Assembly: GCF_036898095.1 (NCBI RefSeq)
Contig: NC_090735.1
Span: forward strand, 5,061,234-5,125,233
DNA length: 64,000 bases
Direction: 5' to 3'
Source: Palaemon carinicauda
Taxonomy: Eukaryota > Arthropoda > Malacostraca > Decapoda > Palaemonidae
The notes under the pieces were generated by a model. That model did not search any database. It was not told the origin of the DNA and worked only from the letters and a program-made list of their open reading frames with translations. Shown here one piece after another: positions 8,172 to 22,422 of this stretch; position 1 is the first letter of the stretch; every line of letters begins with the position of its first letter. A program made the position numbers and the translations under genes.

Positions 8172-11100
8172 GTTATAGAGGCTGTCTCATCAAAGACCTG
8201 TCAGTGATTTTAGCCTTCTTGGAGCGTTGTAAACGTTATAGAGGCTGTCTCAGCAAAGATCTGTCAGTGATTTTAGCCTTCTTGAAGCGTTGTAAACGTT
8301 ATAGAGGCTGTCTCATCAAAGATCTGTCAGTGATTTTAGCCTTCTTGGAGCGTTGTAAACATTATAGAGGCTGTCTCAGCAAAGATCTGTCAGTGATTTT
8401 AGCCTTCTTGGAGCGTTGTAAACGTTATAGAGGCTGTCAAAGCAAAGATCTGACAGCAATTTTAGCCTTCTTGAAGCGTTGTAAACGTTATAGAAGCTGT
8501 CACATCAAAGATCTGACAGCGATTTTAGCCTTCTTGAAGCGTTGTAAACGTTATAGAGGCCGTCTCAGCAAAGATCTGTCAGGTATTTTAGCCTTCTTGG
8601 AGCATTATAAACGTTATAGAGGCTGTCTCAGCAAAGATCTGTCAGTGATTTTAGCCTTCTTGAAGCGTTGTAAACGTTATAGAGGCTGTCTCAGCAAAGA
8701 TCTGTCAGTGATTTTAGCCTTCTTGGAGCGTTGTAAACGTTATAGAGGCTGTCTAAGCAAAGATCTGACAGCAATTTTAGCCTTCTTGAAGCGTTGTAAA
8801 CATTATAGAGGCTGTCACATCAAAGATCTGACAGCGATTTTAGCCTTCTTGAAGCGTTGTAAACGTTATAGAGGCCGTCTAAGCAAAGATCTGTCAGGTA
8901 TTTTAGCCTTCTTGGAGCATTATAAACGTTATAGAGGCTGTCTCAGCAAAGATCTGTCAGTGATTTTAGCCTTCTTGAAGCGTTGTAAACGTTATAGAAG
9001 CTGTCTAAGCAAAGATCTGTCAGTGATTTTAGCCTTCTTGGAGCGTTGTAAACGTTATAGAGGCTGTCTCAGCAAAGATCTGTCAGGTATTTTAGCCTTC
9101 TTGGAGCATTATAAACGTTATAGAGGCTGTCTCATCAAAGATCTGTAAGTGATTTTAGCCTTCTTGGAGCGTTGTAAACGTTATAGAGGCTGTCTCAGCA
9201 AAGATCTGTCAGGTATTTTAGCCTTCTTGGAGCGTTGTAAACGTTATAGAGGCTGTCTCAGCATAGATCTGTCAGTGATTTTAGCCTTCTTGGAGCGTTA
9301 TAAACGTTATAGAGGCTGTCTCAGCAAAGATCTGTCAGGTATTTTAGCCTTCTTGGAGCATTATAAACGTTATAGAGGCTGTCTCAGCAAAGATCTGTCA
9401 GGTATTTTAGCCTTCTTGGAGCATTATAAACGTTATAGAGGCTGTCTCAGCAAAGATCTGTCAGTGATTTTAGCCTTCTTGGAGCGTTGTAAACGTTATA
9501 GATGCCGTCTCAGCAAAGATCTGTCAGGTATTTTAGCCTTCTTGGAGCGTTGTGAACGTTATAGAGGCTGTCTCAGCAAAGATCTGTCAGTGATTTTAGC
9601 CTTCTTGGAGCGTTATAAACGTTATAGAGGCTGTCTCAGCAAAGATCTGTCAGTGATTTTAGCCTTCTTGGAGCGTTGTAAACGTTATAGAGGCTGTCTC
9701 AGCAAAGATCTGTCAGTGATTTTAGCCTTCTTAGAGCGTTGTGAACGTTATAGAAGCTGTCTCAGCAAAGATCTGTCAGTGATTTTAGCCTTCTTGGAGC
9801 GTTGTGAACGTTATAGAGGCTGTCTCAGCAAAGATCTGTCAGTGATTTTAGCCTTCTTGGAGCGTTATAAACGTTATAGAGGCTGTCTCAGCAAAGATCT
9901 GTCAGTGATTTTAGCCTTCTTGGAGCGTTGTAAACGTTATAGAGGCTGTCTCAGCAAAGATCTGTCAGTGATTTTAGCCTTCTTAGAGCGTTGTGAACGT
10001 TATAGAAGCTGTCTCAGCAAAGATCTGTCAGTGATTTTAGCCTTCTTGGAGCGTTGTAAACGTTATAGAGGCTGTCTCAGCAAAGATCTGTCAGTGATTT
10101 CAGCTTTCTTGGACCGTTGTAAACGTTATAGAGGCTGTCTCATCAAAGATCTGCCCTGTCAGTGATTTTAGCCTTTTTGAAGCGTTGTAAACGTTATAGA
10201 GGCTGTCTAAGCAAAGATCTGACAGCAATTTTAGCCTTCTTGAAGCGTTGTAAACATTATAGAGGCTGTCACATCAAAGATCTGACAGCGATTTTAGCCT
10301 TCTTGAAGCGTTGTAAACGTTATAGAGGCCGTCTCAGCAAAGATCTGTCAGGTATTTTAGCCTTCTTGGAGCATTATAAACGTTATAGAGGCTGTCTCAG
10401 CAAAGATCTGTCAGTGATTTTAGCCTTCTTGAAGCGTTGTAAACGTTATAGAAGCTGTCTAAGCAAAGATCTGTCAGTGATTTTAGCCTTCTTGGAGCAT
10501 TGTAAACGTTATAGAGGCTGTCTCAGCAAAGATCTGTCAGGTATTTTAGCCTTCTTGGAGCATTATAAACGTTATAGAGGCTGTCTTATCAAAGATCTGT
10601 AAGTGATTTTAGCCTTCTTGGAGCGTTGTAAACGTTATAGAGGCTGTCTCAGCAAAGATCTGTCAGTGATTTTAGCCTTCTTGGAGCGTTATAAACGTTA
10701 TAGAGGCTGTCTCAGCAAAGATCTGTCAGTGATTTTAGCCTTCTTGGAGCGTTGTAAACGTTATAGAGGCTGTCTCAGCATAGATCTGTCAGTGATTTTA
10801 GCCTTCTTGGAGCGTTATAAACGTTATAGAGGCTGTCTCAGCAAAGATCTGTCAGTGATTTTAGCCTTCTTGGAGCATTATAAACGTTATAGAGGCTGTC
10901 TCAGGAAAGATCTGTCAGGTATTTTAGCCTTCTTGGAGCATTATAAACGTTATAGAGGCTGTCTCAGCAAAGATCTGTCAGTGATTTTAGCCTTCTTGGA
11001 GCGTTGTAAACGTTATAGATGCCGTCTCAGCAAAGATCTGTCAGGTATTTTAGCCTTCTTGGAGCGTTGTGAACGTTATAGAGGCTGTCTCAGCAAAGAT

Positions 11101-11426
11101 CTGTCAGTGATTTTAGCCTTCTTGGAGCGTTGTAAACGTTATAGAGGCTGTCTCAGCAAAGATCTGTCAGTGATTTTAGCCTTCTTGGAGCGTTGTAAAC
11201 GTTATAGAGGCTGTCTCAGCAAAGATCTGTCAGTGATTTTAGCCTTCTTAGAGCGTTATGAACGTTATAGAAGCTGTCTCAGCAAAGATCTGTCAGTGAT
11301 TTTAGCCTTCTTGGAGCGTTGTAAACGTTATAGAGGCTGTCTCAGCAAAGATCTGTCAGTGATTTTAGCTTTCTTGGACCGTTGTAAACGTTATAGAGGC
11401 TGTCTCATCAAAGATCTGTCCTGTCA
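8172..11426 (+). repeat. Satellite domain A: left-edge monomers
   Basis: Monomers here are mainly of the ctcagcaaag type, with many ggagcattataaacg variants and a few cacatcaaag ones. A block with the marker aacattatagaggctgtcac near 8,801 recurs near 10,255. That offset is 1,454 bp, exactly 23 monomers plus one 5-bp insertion. Two monomers carry gatctgtaag (TAA) near 9,146 and 10,600, in corresponding places. Confidence 0.8.
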
Positions 11427-12639
11427 GTGATTTTAGCCTTTTTGAAGCGTTGTAAACGTTATAGAGGCTGTCTCAGCAAAGATCTGTCAGGTATTTTAGC
11501 CTTCTTGGAGCGTTGTAAACGTTATAAAGGCTGTCTGACTAAAGATCTGACAGCGATTTTAGCCTTATTGGAGTGTTGTAAACGTTATAGAGGCCTTCTG
11601 ACTAAAAATCTGACTGCGATTTTGGCCTTCTTGGAGCGTTGTAAACGTTATAAGAGGCAGTCTCCGCAAAGATCTGTCAGTGATTTTAGCCTTCTTGGAG
11701 CGTTGTAAACGTTATAGAGGCTGTCTCATCAAAGATCTGTCAGTGATTTTAGCCTTCTTGGAGCGTTGTAAACGTTATAAAAGCTGTCTCATCAAAGATC
11801 TGTCAGTGATTTTAGCCTTCTTGGAGCGTTGTAAACGTTATAGAGGCTGTCTGACTAAAGATCTGACAGTGATTTTAGCCTTCTTGGAGCGTTGTAAACG
11901 TTATAGAGGATGTCTCAGCAAAGATCTGTCAGTGATTTTAGCCTTCTTGGAGCGTTGTAAACGTTATAGATGCCATCTCAGCAAAGATCTGTCAGGTATT
12001 TTAGCTTTCTTGGAGCGTTGTAAACGTTATAGAGCCTGTCTCATCAAAGATCTGTCCTGTCAGTGATTTTAACCTTTTTGAAGCGTTGTAAACGTTATAG
12101 AGGCTGTCTCAGCAAAGATCTGTCAGGTATTTTAGCCCACTTGAAGCGTTGTAAACGTTATAGAGGCTGTCTCAGCAAAGATCTGTCAGTGATTTTAGAC
12201 TTCTTAGAGCGTTGTGAACGTTATAGAGGCTGTCTCAGCAAAGATCTGTCAGTGATTTTAGCCTTCTTGGAGAGTTGTAAACGTTATAGAGGCTGTCTCA
12301 GCATAGATCTCTCAGTGATTTTAGCTTTCTTGGACCGTTGTAAATGTTATAGAGGCTGTCTCATCAAAGATCTGTACTGTCAGTGATTTTAGCCTTTTTG
12401 AAGCGTTGTAAACGTTATAGAGGCTGTCTCAGCAAAGATCTGTCAGGTATTTTAGCCTTCTTGGAGCGTTGTAAACGTTATAGAGGCTGTCTGACTAAAG
12501 ATCTGACAGCGATTTTAGCCTTATTGGAGTGTTGTAAACGTTATAGAGGCCTTCTGACTAAAGATCTGACTGCGATTTTAGCCTTCTTGGAGCGTTGTAA
12601 ACGTTATAAGAGGCCGTCTCAGCAAAGATCTGTCAGTGA

Positions 12640-14935
12640 TTTTAGCCTTCTTGGAGCGTTGTAAACGTTATAGAGGCTGTCTCAGCAAAGATCTGTCAGT
12701 GATTTTAGCCTTCTTGGAGCTTTGTAAACGTTATAGAGGCTGTCTCATCAAAGATCTGTCAGTGATTTTAGCCTTCTTGGAGCGTTGTAAACGTTATAGA
12801 GGCTGTCTGACTAAAGATCTGACAGTGATTTTAGCCTTCTTGGAGCGTTGTAAACGTTATAGAGGCTGTCTCAGCAAAGATCTGTCAGTGATTTTAGCCT
12901 TCTTGGAGCGTTGTAAACGTTATAGAGGCTGTCTGACTAAAGATCTGACAGTGATTTTAGCCTTCTTGGAGCATTGTAAACGTTATAGAGGCTGTCTCAT
13001 CAAAGATCTGTCAGTGATTTTAGCCTTCTTGGAGCGTTGTAAACGTTATAGAGGCTGTCTGACTAAAGATCTGACAGTGATTTTAGCCTTCTTGGAGCGT
13101 TGTAAACGTTATAGAGGCTATCTCAGCAAAGATCTGTCAGGTATTTTAGCCTTCTTGGAGCATTGTGAACGTTATAGAGGCTGTCTCAGCAAAGATCTGT
13201 CAGTGATTTTAGCCTTCTTGGAGCGTTATAAACGTTATAGAGGCTGTCTCAGCAAAGATTTGTCAGTGATTTTAGCCTTTTTGAAGCGTTGTAAACGTTA
13301 TAGATGCCGTCTCAGCAAAGAACTGTCAGGTATTTTAGCCTTATTGGAGCGTTGTAAACGTTATAGAGGCTGTCTGACTAAAGATCTGACAGCGGTTTTA
13401 GCCTTGTTGGAGTGTTGTAAACGTTATAGAGGCTGTCTGATTAAAGATCTGACTGCGATTTTAGCCTTCTTGGAGCGTTGTAAACGTTATAGAGGCCGTG
13501 TCAGCAAAGATCTGTCAGGTATTTTAGCCTTCTTGGAGCGTTTTGAACGTTATAGAGGCTGTCTCAGCAAAGATCTGTCAGTGATTTTAGCCCTCTTGGA
13601 GCGTTGTAAACGTTATAGGGGCTGTCTCAGCAAAGATCTGTCAGTGATTTTACCCTTCTTGGAGCGTTGTAAACGTTATATAGGCTGTCTCATCAAAGAT
13701 CTGTCCTGTCAGTGATTTTAGCCTTCTTGAAGCGTTGTAAACGTTGTAGAGGCTCTCTCAGCAAAGATCTGTCAGGTATTTTAGCCTTCTTGGAGCGTTG
13801 TAAACGTTATAGAGGCTGTTTGACTAAAGATCTGACAGCGATTTCAGCCTTATTGGAGTGTTGTAAACGTTATAGAGGCTGTCTGATTAAAGATCTGACT
13901 GCGATTTTAGCCTTCTTGGAGCGTTGTAAACGTTATAGAGGCCGTCTCAGCAAAGATCTGTCAGTGATTTTAGCCTTCTTGAAGCGTTGTAAACGTTATA
14001 GAGGCTGTCTCAGCAAAGATCTGTCAGTGATTTTAGCCTTCTTGGAGCGTTGTAAACGTTATAGAGGCTGTCTCATCAAAGATCTGTCCTGTCAGTGATT
14101 TTAGCCTTCTTTGAGCGTCGTAAACGTTATAGAGGCTGTCTCATCAAAGATCTGTCAGTGATTTTAGCCTTCTTGGAGCGTTGTAAACGTTATAGAGGGT
14201 GTCTCAGCAAAGATCTGTCAGGTATTTTAGCGTTCTTGGAGCGTTGTAAACAATATAGAAGCTGTCTGACTAAAGATCTAACAGCGATTTTAGCCTTCTT
14301 TGAGCGTTATAAACGTTATAGAGGCCGTCTCAGCAAATATCTGTCAGTGATTTTAGCCTTCTTGGAGCGTTGTAAACGTTATAGAGGCTGTCTCATCAAA
14401 GATCTGTCAGTGATTTTAGCCTTTTTGGAGCGTTGTAAACGTTATAGAGGCTGTCTCATCAAAGATCTGTCAGTGATTTTAGCCTTCTTGGAGCGTTATA
14501 AACGTTATAGAGGCTGTCTCATCAAAGATCTGTCAGTGATTTTAGCCTTCTTGGAGCGTTGTAAACGTTATAGAGGCTGTCTCAGCAAAGATCTGTCAGT
14601 GATTTTAGCATTCTTGGAGCGTTGTAAACGTTATAGAGGATGTCTCATCAAAGATCTGTCCTGTCAGTGATTTTATCCTTTTTGAAGCGTTGTAAACGTT
14701 ATAGAGGCTATCTCAGCAAAGATCTGTCAGGTATTTTAGCCTTCTTGGAGCGTTTTAAACGTTATAGAGGCTGTCTGACTAAAGATCTGATAGTGATTTT
14801 AGCCTTCTTGGAGCGTTGTAAACGTTATAGAGGCTGTCTCATCAAAGATCTGTCAAGTATTTTAGCCTTCTTGGAACGTTGTAAACGTTATAGAGGCTGT
14901 CTCATCAAAGATCTGTCAGTGATTTTAGCCTTCTT
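12640..14935 (+). repeat. Higher-order block, first copy
   Basis: This ~2.3-kb run of monomers matches 16,197-18,492 at an offset of 3,557 bp and 22,423-24,718 at a further 6,226 bp. Shared private variants include the cttttgagcgt-type monomers near 14,110, the caatatagaagc monomer near 14,250, and the 5-bp insertion monomers ending at 13,715, 14,098 and 14,670. Confidence 0.8.
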
Positions 14936-16196
14936 GGAGCGTTTTAAACGTTATAGAGGCTGTCTGACTTAAGATCTGACAGTGATTTTAGCCTTCTTGG
15001 AGCGTTGTAAACGTTATAGAGGCTGTCTCAGCAAATATCTGTCAGGTATTTTAGCCTTCTTGAAGCTTTTTAAACGTTATAGAGGCTGTCTGACTAAAGA
15101 TCTGATAGCGATTTTAGCCTTCTTGGAGCATTGTAAACGTTATAAGAGGCTGTCTCATCAAAGATCTGTCAGTGATTTTAGCCTTCTTGGAGCGTTGTAA
15201 ACGTTATAGAGGCTGTCTCATCAAAGATCTGTCAGTGATTTTAGCGTTCTTGGAGCGTTGTAAACGTTATAGAGGCTGTCTCATCAAAGATCTGTCAGGT
15301 ATTTTAGCCTTCTTGGAGCATTGTAAACGTTATAGAGGCTGTCTGACTTAAGATCTGACAGCGATTTTAGCCTTCTTGGAGCGTTTTAAACGTTATAGAG
15401 GCTGTCTCATCAAAGATCTGTCAGTGATTTTAGCCTTCTTGGAGCGTTGTAAAAGTTATAGAGGCTGTCTCAGCAAAGATCTGTTAGTGATTTTAGCGTT
15501 CTTGGAGCGTTGTAAACGTTATAGAGGCTGTCTCATTAAAGATCTGTCCTGTCAGTGATTTTATCCTTTTTGAAGCGTTGTAAACGATATAGATGCCGTC
15601 TCAGCAAAGATCTGTCAGGTATTTTAGCCTTCTTGGAGCGTTGTGAACGTTATAGAGGCTGTCTCAGCAAAGATCTGTCAGTGATTTTAGCCCTCATGAA
15701 GCGTTGTAAACGTTGTACAGGCTGTCTCAGCAAAGATCTGTCAGTGATTTTAGCCTTCTTGGAGCGTTGTAAACGTTATAGAGGCTGTCTCATCAAAGAT
15801 CTGTCCTGTCAGTGATTTTAGCCTTTTTGAAGCGTTGTAAACGTTATAGAGGCTCTCTCAGCAAAGATCTGTCAGTGATTTTAGCTTTTTTGGAGCGTTG
15901 TAAACGTTATAGGGGCTGTCTCATCAAAGATCTGTCCTGTCAGTGATTTTAGCCTTTTTGAAGCGTTGTAAACGTTATAGGGACTGTCTCAGCAAAGATC
16001 TGTCAGGTATTTTAGCCTTCTTGGAGCGTTGTAAACGTTATAGAGGCTGTCTGACTAAAGATCTGACAGCGATTTTAGCCTTATTGGAGTGTTGTAAATT
16101 ATAAAGGCTGTCTGACTAAAGATCCGACTACGATTTTAGCCTTCTTGGAGCGTTGTAAACGTTATAGAGGCCGTCTCAGCAAAGATCTGTCAGTGA

Positions 16197-18492
16197 TTTT
16201 AGCCTTCTTGGAGCGTTGTAAACGTTATAGAGGCTGTCTCAGCAAAGATCTGTCAGTGATTTTAGCCTTCTTGGAGCGTTGTAAACGTTATAGAGGCTGT
16301 CTCATCAAAGATTTGTCAGTGATTTTAGCCTTCTTGGAGCGTTGTAAACGTTATAGAGGCTGTCTGACTAAAGATCTGACAGTGATTTTAGCCTTCTTGG
16401 AGCGTTGTAAACGTTATAGAGGCTGTCTCAGCAAAGATCTGTCAGTGATTTTAGCCTTCTTGGAGCGTTGTAAACGTTATAGAGGCTGTCTGACTAAAGA
16501 TCTGACAGTGATTTTAGCCTTCTTGGAGCATTGTAAACGTTATAGAGGCTGTCTCATCAAAGATCTGTCAGTGATTTTAGCCTTCTTGGAGCGTTGTAAA
16601 CGTTATAGAGGCTGTCTGACTAAAGATCTGACAGTGATTTTAGCCTTCTTGGAGCGTTGTAAACGTTATAGAGGCTATCTCAGCAAAGATCTGTCAGGTA
16701 TTTTAGCCTTCTTGGAGCATTGTGAACGTTATAGAGGCTGTCTCAGCAAAGATCTGTCAGTGATTTTAGCCTTCTTGGAGCGTTATAAACGTTATAGAGG
16801 CTGTCTCAGCAAAGATTTGTCAGTGATTTTAGCCTTTTTGAAGCGTTGTAAACGTTATAGATGCCGTCTCAGCAAAGAACTGTCAGGTATTTTAGCCTTA
16901 TTGGAGCGTTGTAAACGTTATAGAGGCTGTCTGACTAAAGATCTGACAGCGGTTTTAGCCTTGTTGGAGTGTTGTAAACGTTATAGAGGCTGTCTGATTA
17001 AAGATCTGACTGCGATTTTAGCCTTCTTGGAGCGTTGTAAACGTTATAGAGGCCGTGTCAGCAAAGATCTGTCAGGTATTTTAGCCTTCTTGGAGCGTTT
17101 TGAACGTTATAGAGGCTGTCTCAGCAAAGATCTGTCAGTGATTTTAGCCCTCTTGGAGCGTTGTAAACGTTATAGGGGCTGTCTCAGCAAAGATCTGTCA
17201 GTGATTTTACCCTTCTTGGAGCGTTGTAAACGTTATAGAGGCTGTCTCATCAAAGATCTGTCCTGTCAGTGATTTTAGCCTTCTTGGAGCGTTGTAAACG
17301 TTGTAGAGGCTCTCTCAGCAAAGATCTGTCAGGTATTTTAGCCTTCTTGGAGCGTTGTAAACGTTATAGAGGCTGTCTGACTAAAGATCTGACAGCGATT
17401 TCAGCCTTATTGGAGTGTTGTAAACGTTATAGAGGCTGTCTGATTAAAGATCTGACTGCGATTTTAGCCTTCTTGGAGCGTTGTAAACGTTATAGAGGCC
17501 GTCTCAGCAAAGATCTGTCAGTGATTTTAGCCTTCTTGAAGCGTTGTAAACGTTATAGAGGCTGTCTCAGCAAAGATCTGTCAGTGATTTTAGCCTTCTT
17601 GGAGCGTTGTAAACGTTATAGAGGCTGTCTCATCAAAGATCTGTCCTGTCAGTGATTTTAGCCTTCTTTGAGCGTCGTAAACGTTATAGAGGCTGTCTCA
17701 TCAAAGATCTGTCAGTGATTTTAGCCTTCTTGGAGCGTTGTAAACGTTATAGAGGCTGTCTCAGCAAAGATCTGTCAGGTATTTTAGCGTTCTTGGAGCG
17801 TTGTAAACAATATAGAAGCTGTCTGACTAAAGATCTAACAGCGATTTTAGCCTTCTTTGAGCGTTATAAACGTTATAGAGGCCGTCTCAGCAAATATCTG
17901 TCAGTGATTTTAGCCTTCTTGGAGCGTTGTAAACGTTATAGAGGCTGTCTCATCAAAGATCTGTCAGTGATTTTAGCCTTTTTGGAGCGTTGTAAACGTT
18001 ATAGAGGCTGTCTCATCAAAGATCTGTCAGTGATTTTAGCCTTCTTGGAGCGTTATAAACGTTATAGAGGCTGTCTCATCAAAGATCTGTCAGTGATTTT
18101 AGCCTTTTTGGAGCGTTGTAAACGTTATAGAGGCTGTCTCAGCAAAGATCTGTCAGTGATTTTAGCATTCTTGGAGCGTTGTAAACGTTATAGAGGATGT
18201 CTCATCAAAGATCTGTCCTGTCAGTGATTTTATCCTTTTTGAAGCGTTGTAAACGTTATAGAGGCTATCTCAGCAAAGATCTGTCAGGTATTTTAGCCTT
18301 CTTGGAGCGTTTTAAACGTTATAGAGGCTGTCTGACTAAAGATCTGATAGTGATTTTAGCCTTCTTGGAGCGTTGTAAATGTTATAGAGGCTGTCTCATC
18401 AAAGATCTGTCAAGTATTTTAGCCTTCTTGGAACGTTGTAAACGTTATAGAGGCTGTCTCATCAAAGATCTGTCAGTGATTTTAGCCTTCTT
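16197..18492 (+). repeat. Higher-order block, second copy
   Basis: Matches 12,640-14,935 monomer by monomer. Just upstream, near 16,097, the second copy lacks 2 bp (gtaaattataaagg) that the later blocks keep (gtaaacattataaagg), which explains why offsets alternate between 6,224 and 6,226. It diverges from the first copy after about 18,492, where gcgttataaacg replaces gcgttttaaacg. Confidence 0.8.
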
Positions 18493-21400
18493 GGAGCGTT
18501 ATAAACGTTATAGAGGCTGTCTCAGCAAAGATCTGTCAGGTACTTTAGCCTTCTTGGAGCATTATAAACGTTATAGAGGCTGTCTCAGCAAAGATCTGTC
18601 AGGTATTTTAGCCTTCTTGGAGCATTATAAACGTTATAGAGGCTGTCTCAGCAAAGATCTGTCAGTGATTTTAGCCTTCTTGGAGCGTTATAAACGTTAT
18701 AGAGGCTGTCTCAGCAAAGATCTGTCAGTGATTTTAGCCTTCTTGGGGTGTTGTAAACGTTATAGAGGCTGTCTCAGCAAAGATCTGTCAGTGATTTTAG
18801 CCTTCTTAGAGCGTTGTGAACGTTATAGAAGCTGTCTCAGCAAAGACCTGTCAGTAATTTTAGCCTTTTTGGAGTATTGTAAACGTTATAGAGGCTGTCT
18901 CAGCAAAGATCTGTCAGTGATTTTAGCTTTCTTGGACCGTTGTAAACGTTATAGAGGCTGTCTCATCAAAGATCTGTCCTGTCAGTGATTTTAGCCTTTT
19001 TGAAGCGTTGTAAACGTTATAGAGGCTGTCTCAGCAAAGATCTGTCAGGTATTTTAGCCTTCTTGGAGCGTTGTAAACGTTATAGAGGCTGTCTGACTAA
19101 AGATCTGACAGCGATTTTAGCCTTATTGGAGTGTTGTAAACGTTATAGAGGCTGTCTGACTAAAGATCTGACTGAGATTTTAGCCTTCTTGGAGCGTTGT
19201 AAACGTTATAAGAGGCTGTCTCAGCAAAGATCTGTCAGTGATTTTAGCCTTCTTGGAGCGTTGTAAACGTTATAGAGGCTGTCTCAGCAAAGATCTGTCA
19301 GTGATTTTAGCCTTCTTGGAGCGTTGTAAACGTTATAGAGGCTGTCTCATCAAAGATCTGTCAGTGATTTTAGCCTTCTTGGAGCGTTGTAAACGTTATA
19401 GAGGCTGTCTGACTAAAGATCTGACAGTGATTTTAGCCTTCTTGGAGCGTTGTAAACGTTATAGAGGCTGTCTCAGCAAAGATCTGTCAGTGATTTTAGC
19501 CTTCTTGGAGCGTTGTAAACGTTATAGATGCCATCTCAGCAAAGATCTGTCAGGTATTTTAGCTTTCTTGGACCGTTGTAAACGTTATAGAGCCTGTCTC
19601 ATCAAAGATCTGTCCTGTCAGTGATTTGAGCCTTTTTGAAGCGTTGTAAACGTTATAGAGGCTGTCTCAGCAAAGATCTGTCAGGTATTTTAGCCTTCTT
19701 GAAGCGTTGTAAACGTTATAGAGGCTGTCTCAGCAAAGATCTGTCAGTGATTTTAGCCTTCTTAGAGCGTTGTGAACGTTATAGAGGCTGTCTCAGCAAA
19801 GATCTGTCAGTGATTTTAGCCTTCTTGGAGCGTTGTAAACGTTATAGAGGCCGTCTCAGCAAAGATCTGTCAGTGATTTTAGCTTTCTTGGACCGTTGTA
19901 AACGTTATAGAGGCTGTCTCATCAAAGATCTGTCCTGTCAGTGATTTTAGCCTTTTTGAAGCGTTGTAAACGTTGTAGAGGCTGTCTCAGCAAAGATCTG
20001 TCAGGTATTTTAGCCTTCTTGGAGCGTTGTAAACGTTATAGAGGCTGTCTGACTAAAGATCTGACAGCGATTTCAGCCTTATTGGAGTGTTGTAAACGTT
20101 ATAGAGGCTGTCTGATTAAAGATCTGACTGCGATTTTAGCCTTCTTGGAGCGTTGTAAACGTTATAGAGGCCGTCTCAGCAAAGATCTGTCAGTGATTTT
20201 AGCCTTCTTGAAGCGTTGTAAACGTTATAGAGGCTGTCTCAGCAAAGATCTGTCAGTGATTTTAGCCTTCTTGGAGCGTTGTAAACGTTATAGAGGCTGT
20301 CTCATCAAAGATCTGTCAGTGATTTTAGCCTTCTTGGAGCGTTGTAAACGTTATAGAGGCTGTCTGACTAAAGATCTGACAGCGATTTTAGCCTTCTTGG
20401 AGCATTGTAAACGTTATAGAGGCTGTCTCAGCAAAGATCTGTCAGGTATTTTAGCGTTCTTGGAGCGTTGTAAACAATATAGAAGCTGTCTGACTAAAGA
20501 TCTAACAGCGATTTTAGCCTTCTTTGAGCGTTATAAACGTTATAGAGGCCGTCTCAGCAAATATCTGTCAGTGATTTTAGCCTTCTTGGAGCGTTGTAAA
20601 CGTTATAGAGGCTGTCTCATCAAAGATCTGTCAGTGATTTTAGCCTTTTTGGAGCGTTGTAAACGTTATAGAGGCTGTCTCATCAAAGATCTGTCAGTGA
20701 TTTTAGCCTTCTTGGAGCGTTATAAACGTTATAGAGGCTGTCTCATCAAAGATCTGTCAGTGATTTTAGCCTTCTTGGAGCGTTGTAAACGTTATAGAGG
20801 CTGTCTCAGCAAAGATCTGTCAGTGATTTTAGCATTCTTGGAGCGTTGTAAACGTTATAGAGGATGTCTCATCAAAGATCTGTCCTGTCAGTGATTTTAT
20901 CCTTTTTGAAGCGTTGTAAACGTTATAGAGGCTATCTCAGCAAAGATCTGTCAGGTATTTTAGCCTTCTTGGAGCGTTTTAAACGTTATAGAGGCTGTCT
21001 GACTAAAGATCTGATAGTGATTTTAGCCTTCTTGGAGCGTTGTAAACGTTATAGAGGCTGTCTCATCAAAGATCTGTCAAGTATTTTAGCCTTCTTGGAA
21101 CGTTGTAAACGTTATAGAGGCTGTCTCATCAAAGATCTGTCAGTGATTTTAGCCTTCTTGGAGCGTTTTAAACGTTATAGAGGCTGTCTGACTTAAGATC
21201 TGACAGCGATTTTAGCCTTCTTGGAGCGTTGTAAACGTTATAGAGGCTGTCTCAGCAAATATCTGTCAGGTATTTTAGCCTTCTTGAAGCTTTTTAAACG
21301 TTATAGAGGCTGTCTGACTAAAGATCTGATAGCGATTTTAGCCTTCTTGGAGCATTGTAAACGTTATAAGAGGCTGTCTCATCAAAGATCTGTCAGTGAT

Positions 21401-22422
21401 TTTAGCCTTCTTGGAGCGTTGTAAACGTTATAGAGGCTGTCTCATCAAAGATCTGTCAGTGATTTTAGCCTTCTTGGAGCGTTGTAAACGTTATAGAGGC
21501 TGTCTCATCAAAGATCTGTCAGGTATTTTAGCCTTCTTGGAGCATTGTAAACGTTATAGAGGCTGTCTGACTTAAGATCTGACAGCGATTTTAGCCTTCT
21601 TGGAGCGTTTTAAACGTTATAGAGGCTGTCTCATCAAAGATCTGTCAGTGATTTTAGCCTTCTTGGAGCGTTGTAAAAGTTATAGAGGCTGTCTCAGCAA
21701 AGATCTGTCAGTGATTTTAGCGTTCTTGGAGCGTTGTAAACGTTATAGAGGCTGTCTCATTAAAGATCTGTCCTGTCAGTGATTTTATCCTTTTTGAAGC
21801 GTTGTAAACGATATAGATGCCGTCTCAGCAAAGATCTGTCAGGTATTTTAGCCTTCTTGGAGCGTTGTGAACGTTATAGAGGCTGTCTCAGCAAAGATCT
21901 GTCAGTGATTTTAGCCCTCATGAAGCGTTGTAAACGTTGTACAGGCTGTCTCAGCAAAGATCTGTCAGTGATTTTAGCCTTCTTGGAGCGTTGTAAACGT
22001 TATAGAGGCTGTCTCCTCAAAGATCTGTCCTGTCAGTGATTTTAGCCTTTTTGAAGCGTTGTAAACGTTATAGAGGCTCTCTCAGCAAAGATCTGTCAGT
22101 GATTTTAGCTTTTTTGGAGCGTTGTAAACGTTATAGGGGCTGTCTCATCAAAGATCTGTCCTGTCAGTGATTTTAGCCTTTTTGAAGCGTTGTAAACGTT
22201 ATAGGGACTGTCTCAGCAAAGATCTGTCAGGTATTTTAGCCGTCTTGGAGCGTTGTAAACGTTATAGAGGCTGTCTGACTAAAGATCTGACAGCGATTTT
22301 AGCCTTATTGGAGTGTTGTAAACATTATAAAGGCTGTCTGACTAAAGATCCGACTACGATTTTAGCCTTCTTGGAGCGTTGTAAACGTTATAGAGGCCGT
22401 CTCAGCAAAGATCTGTCAGTGA

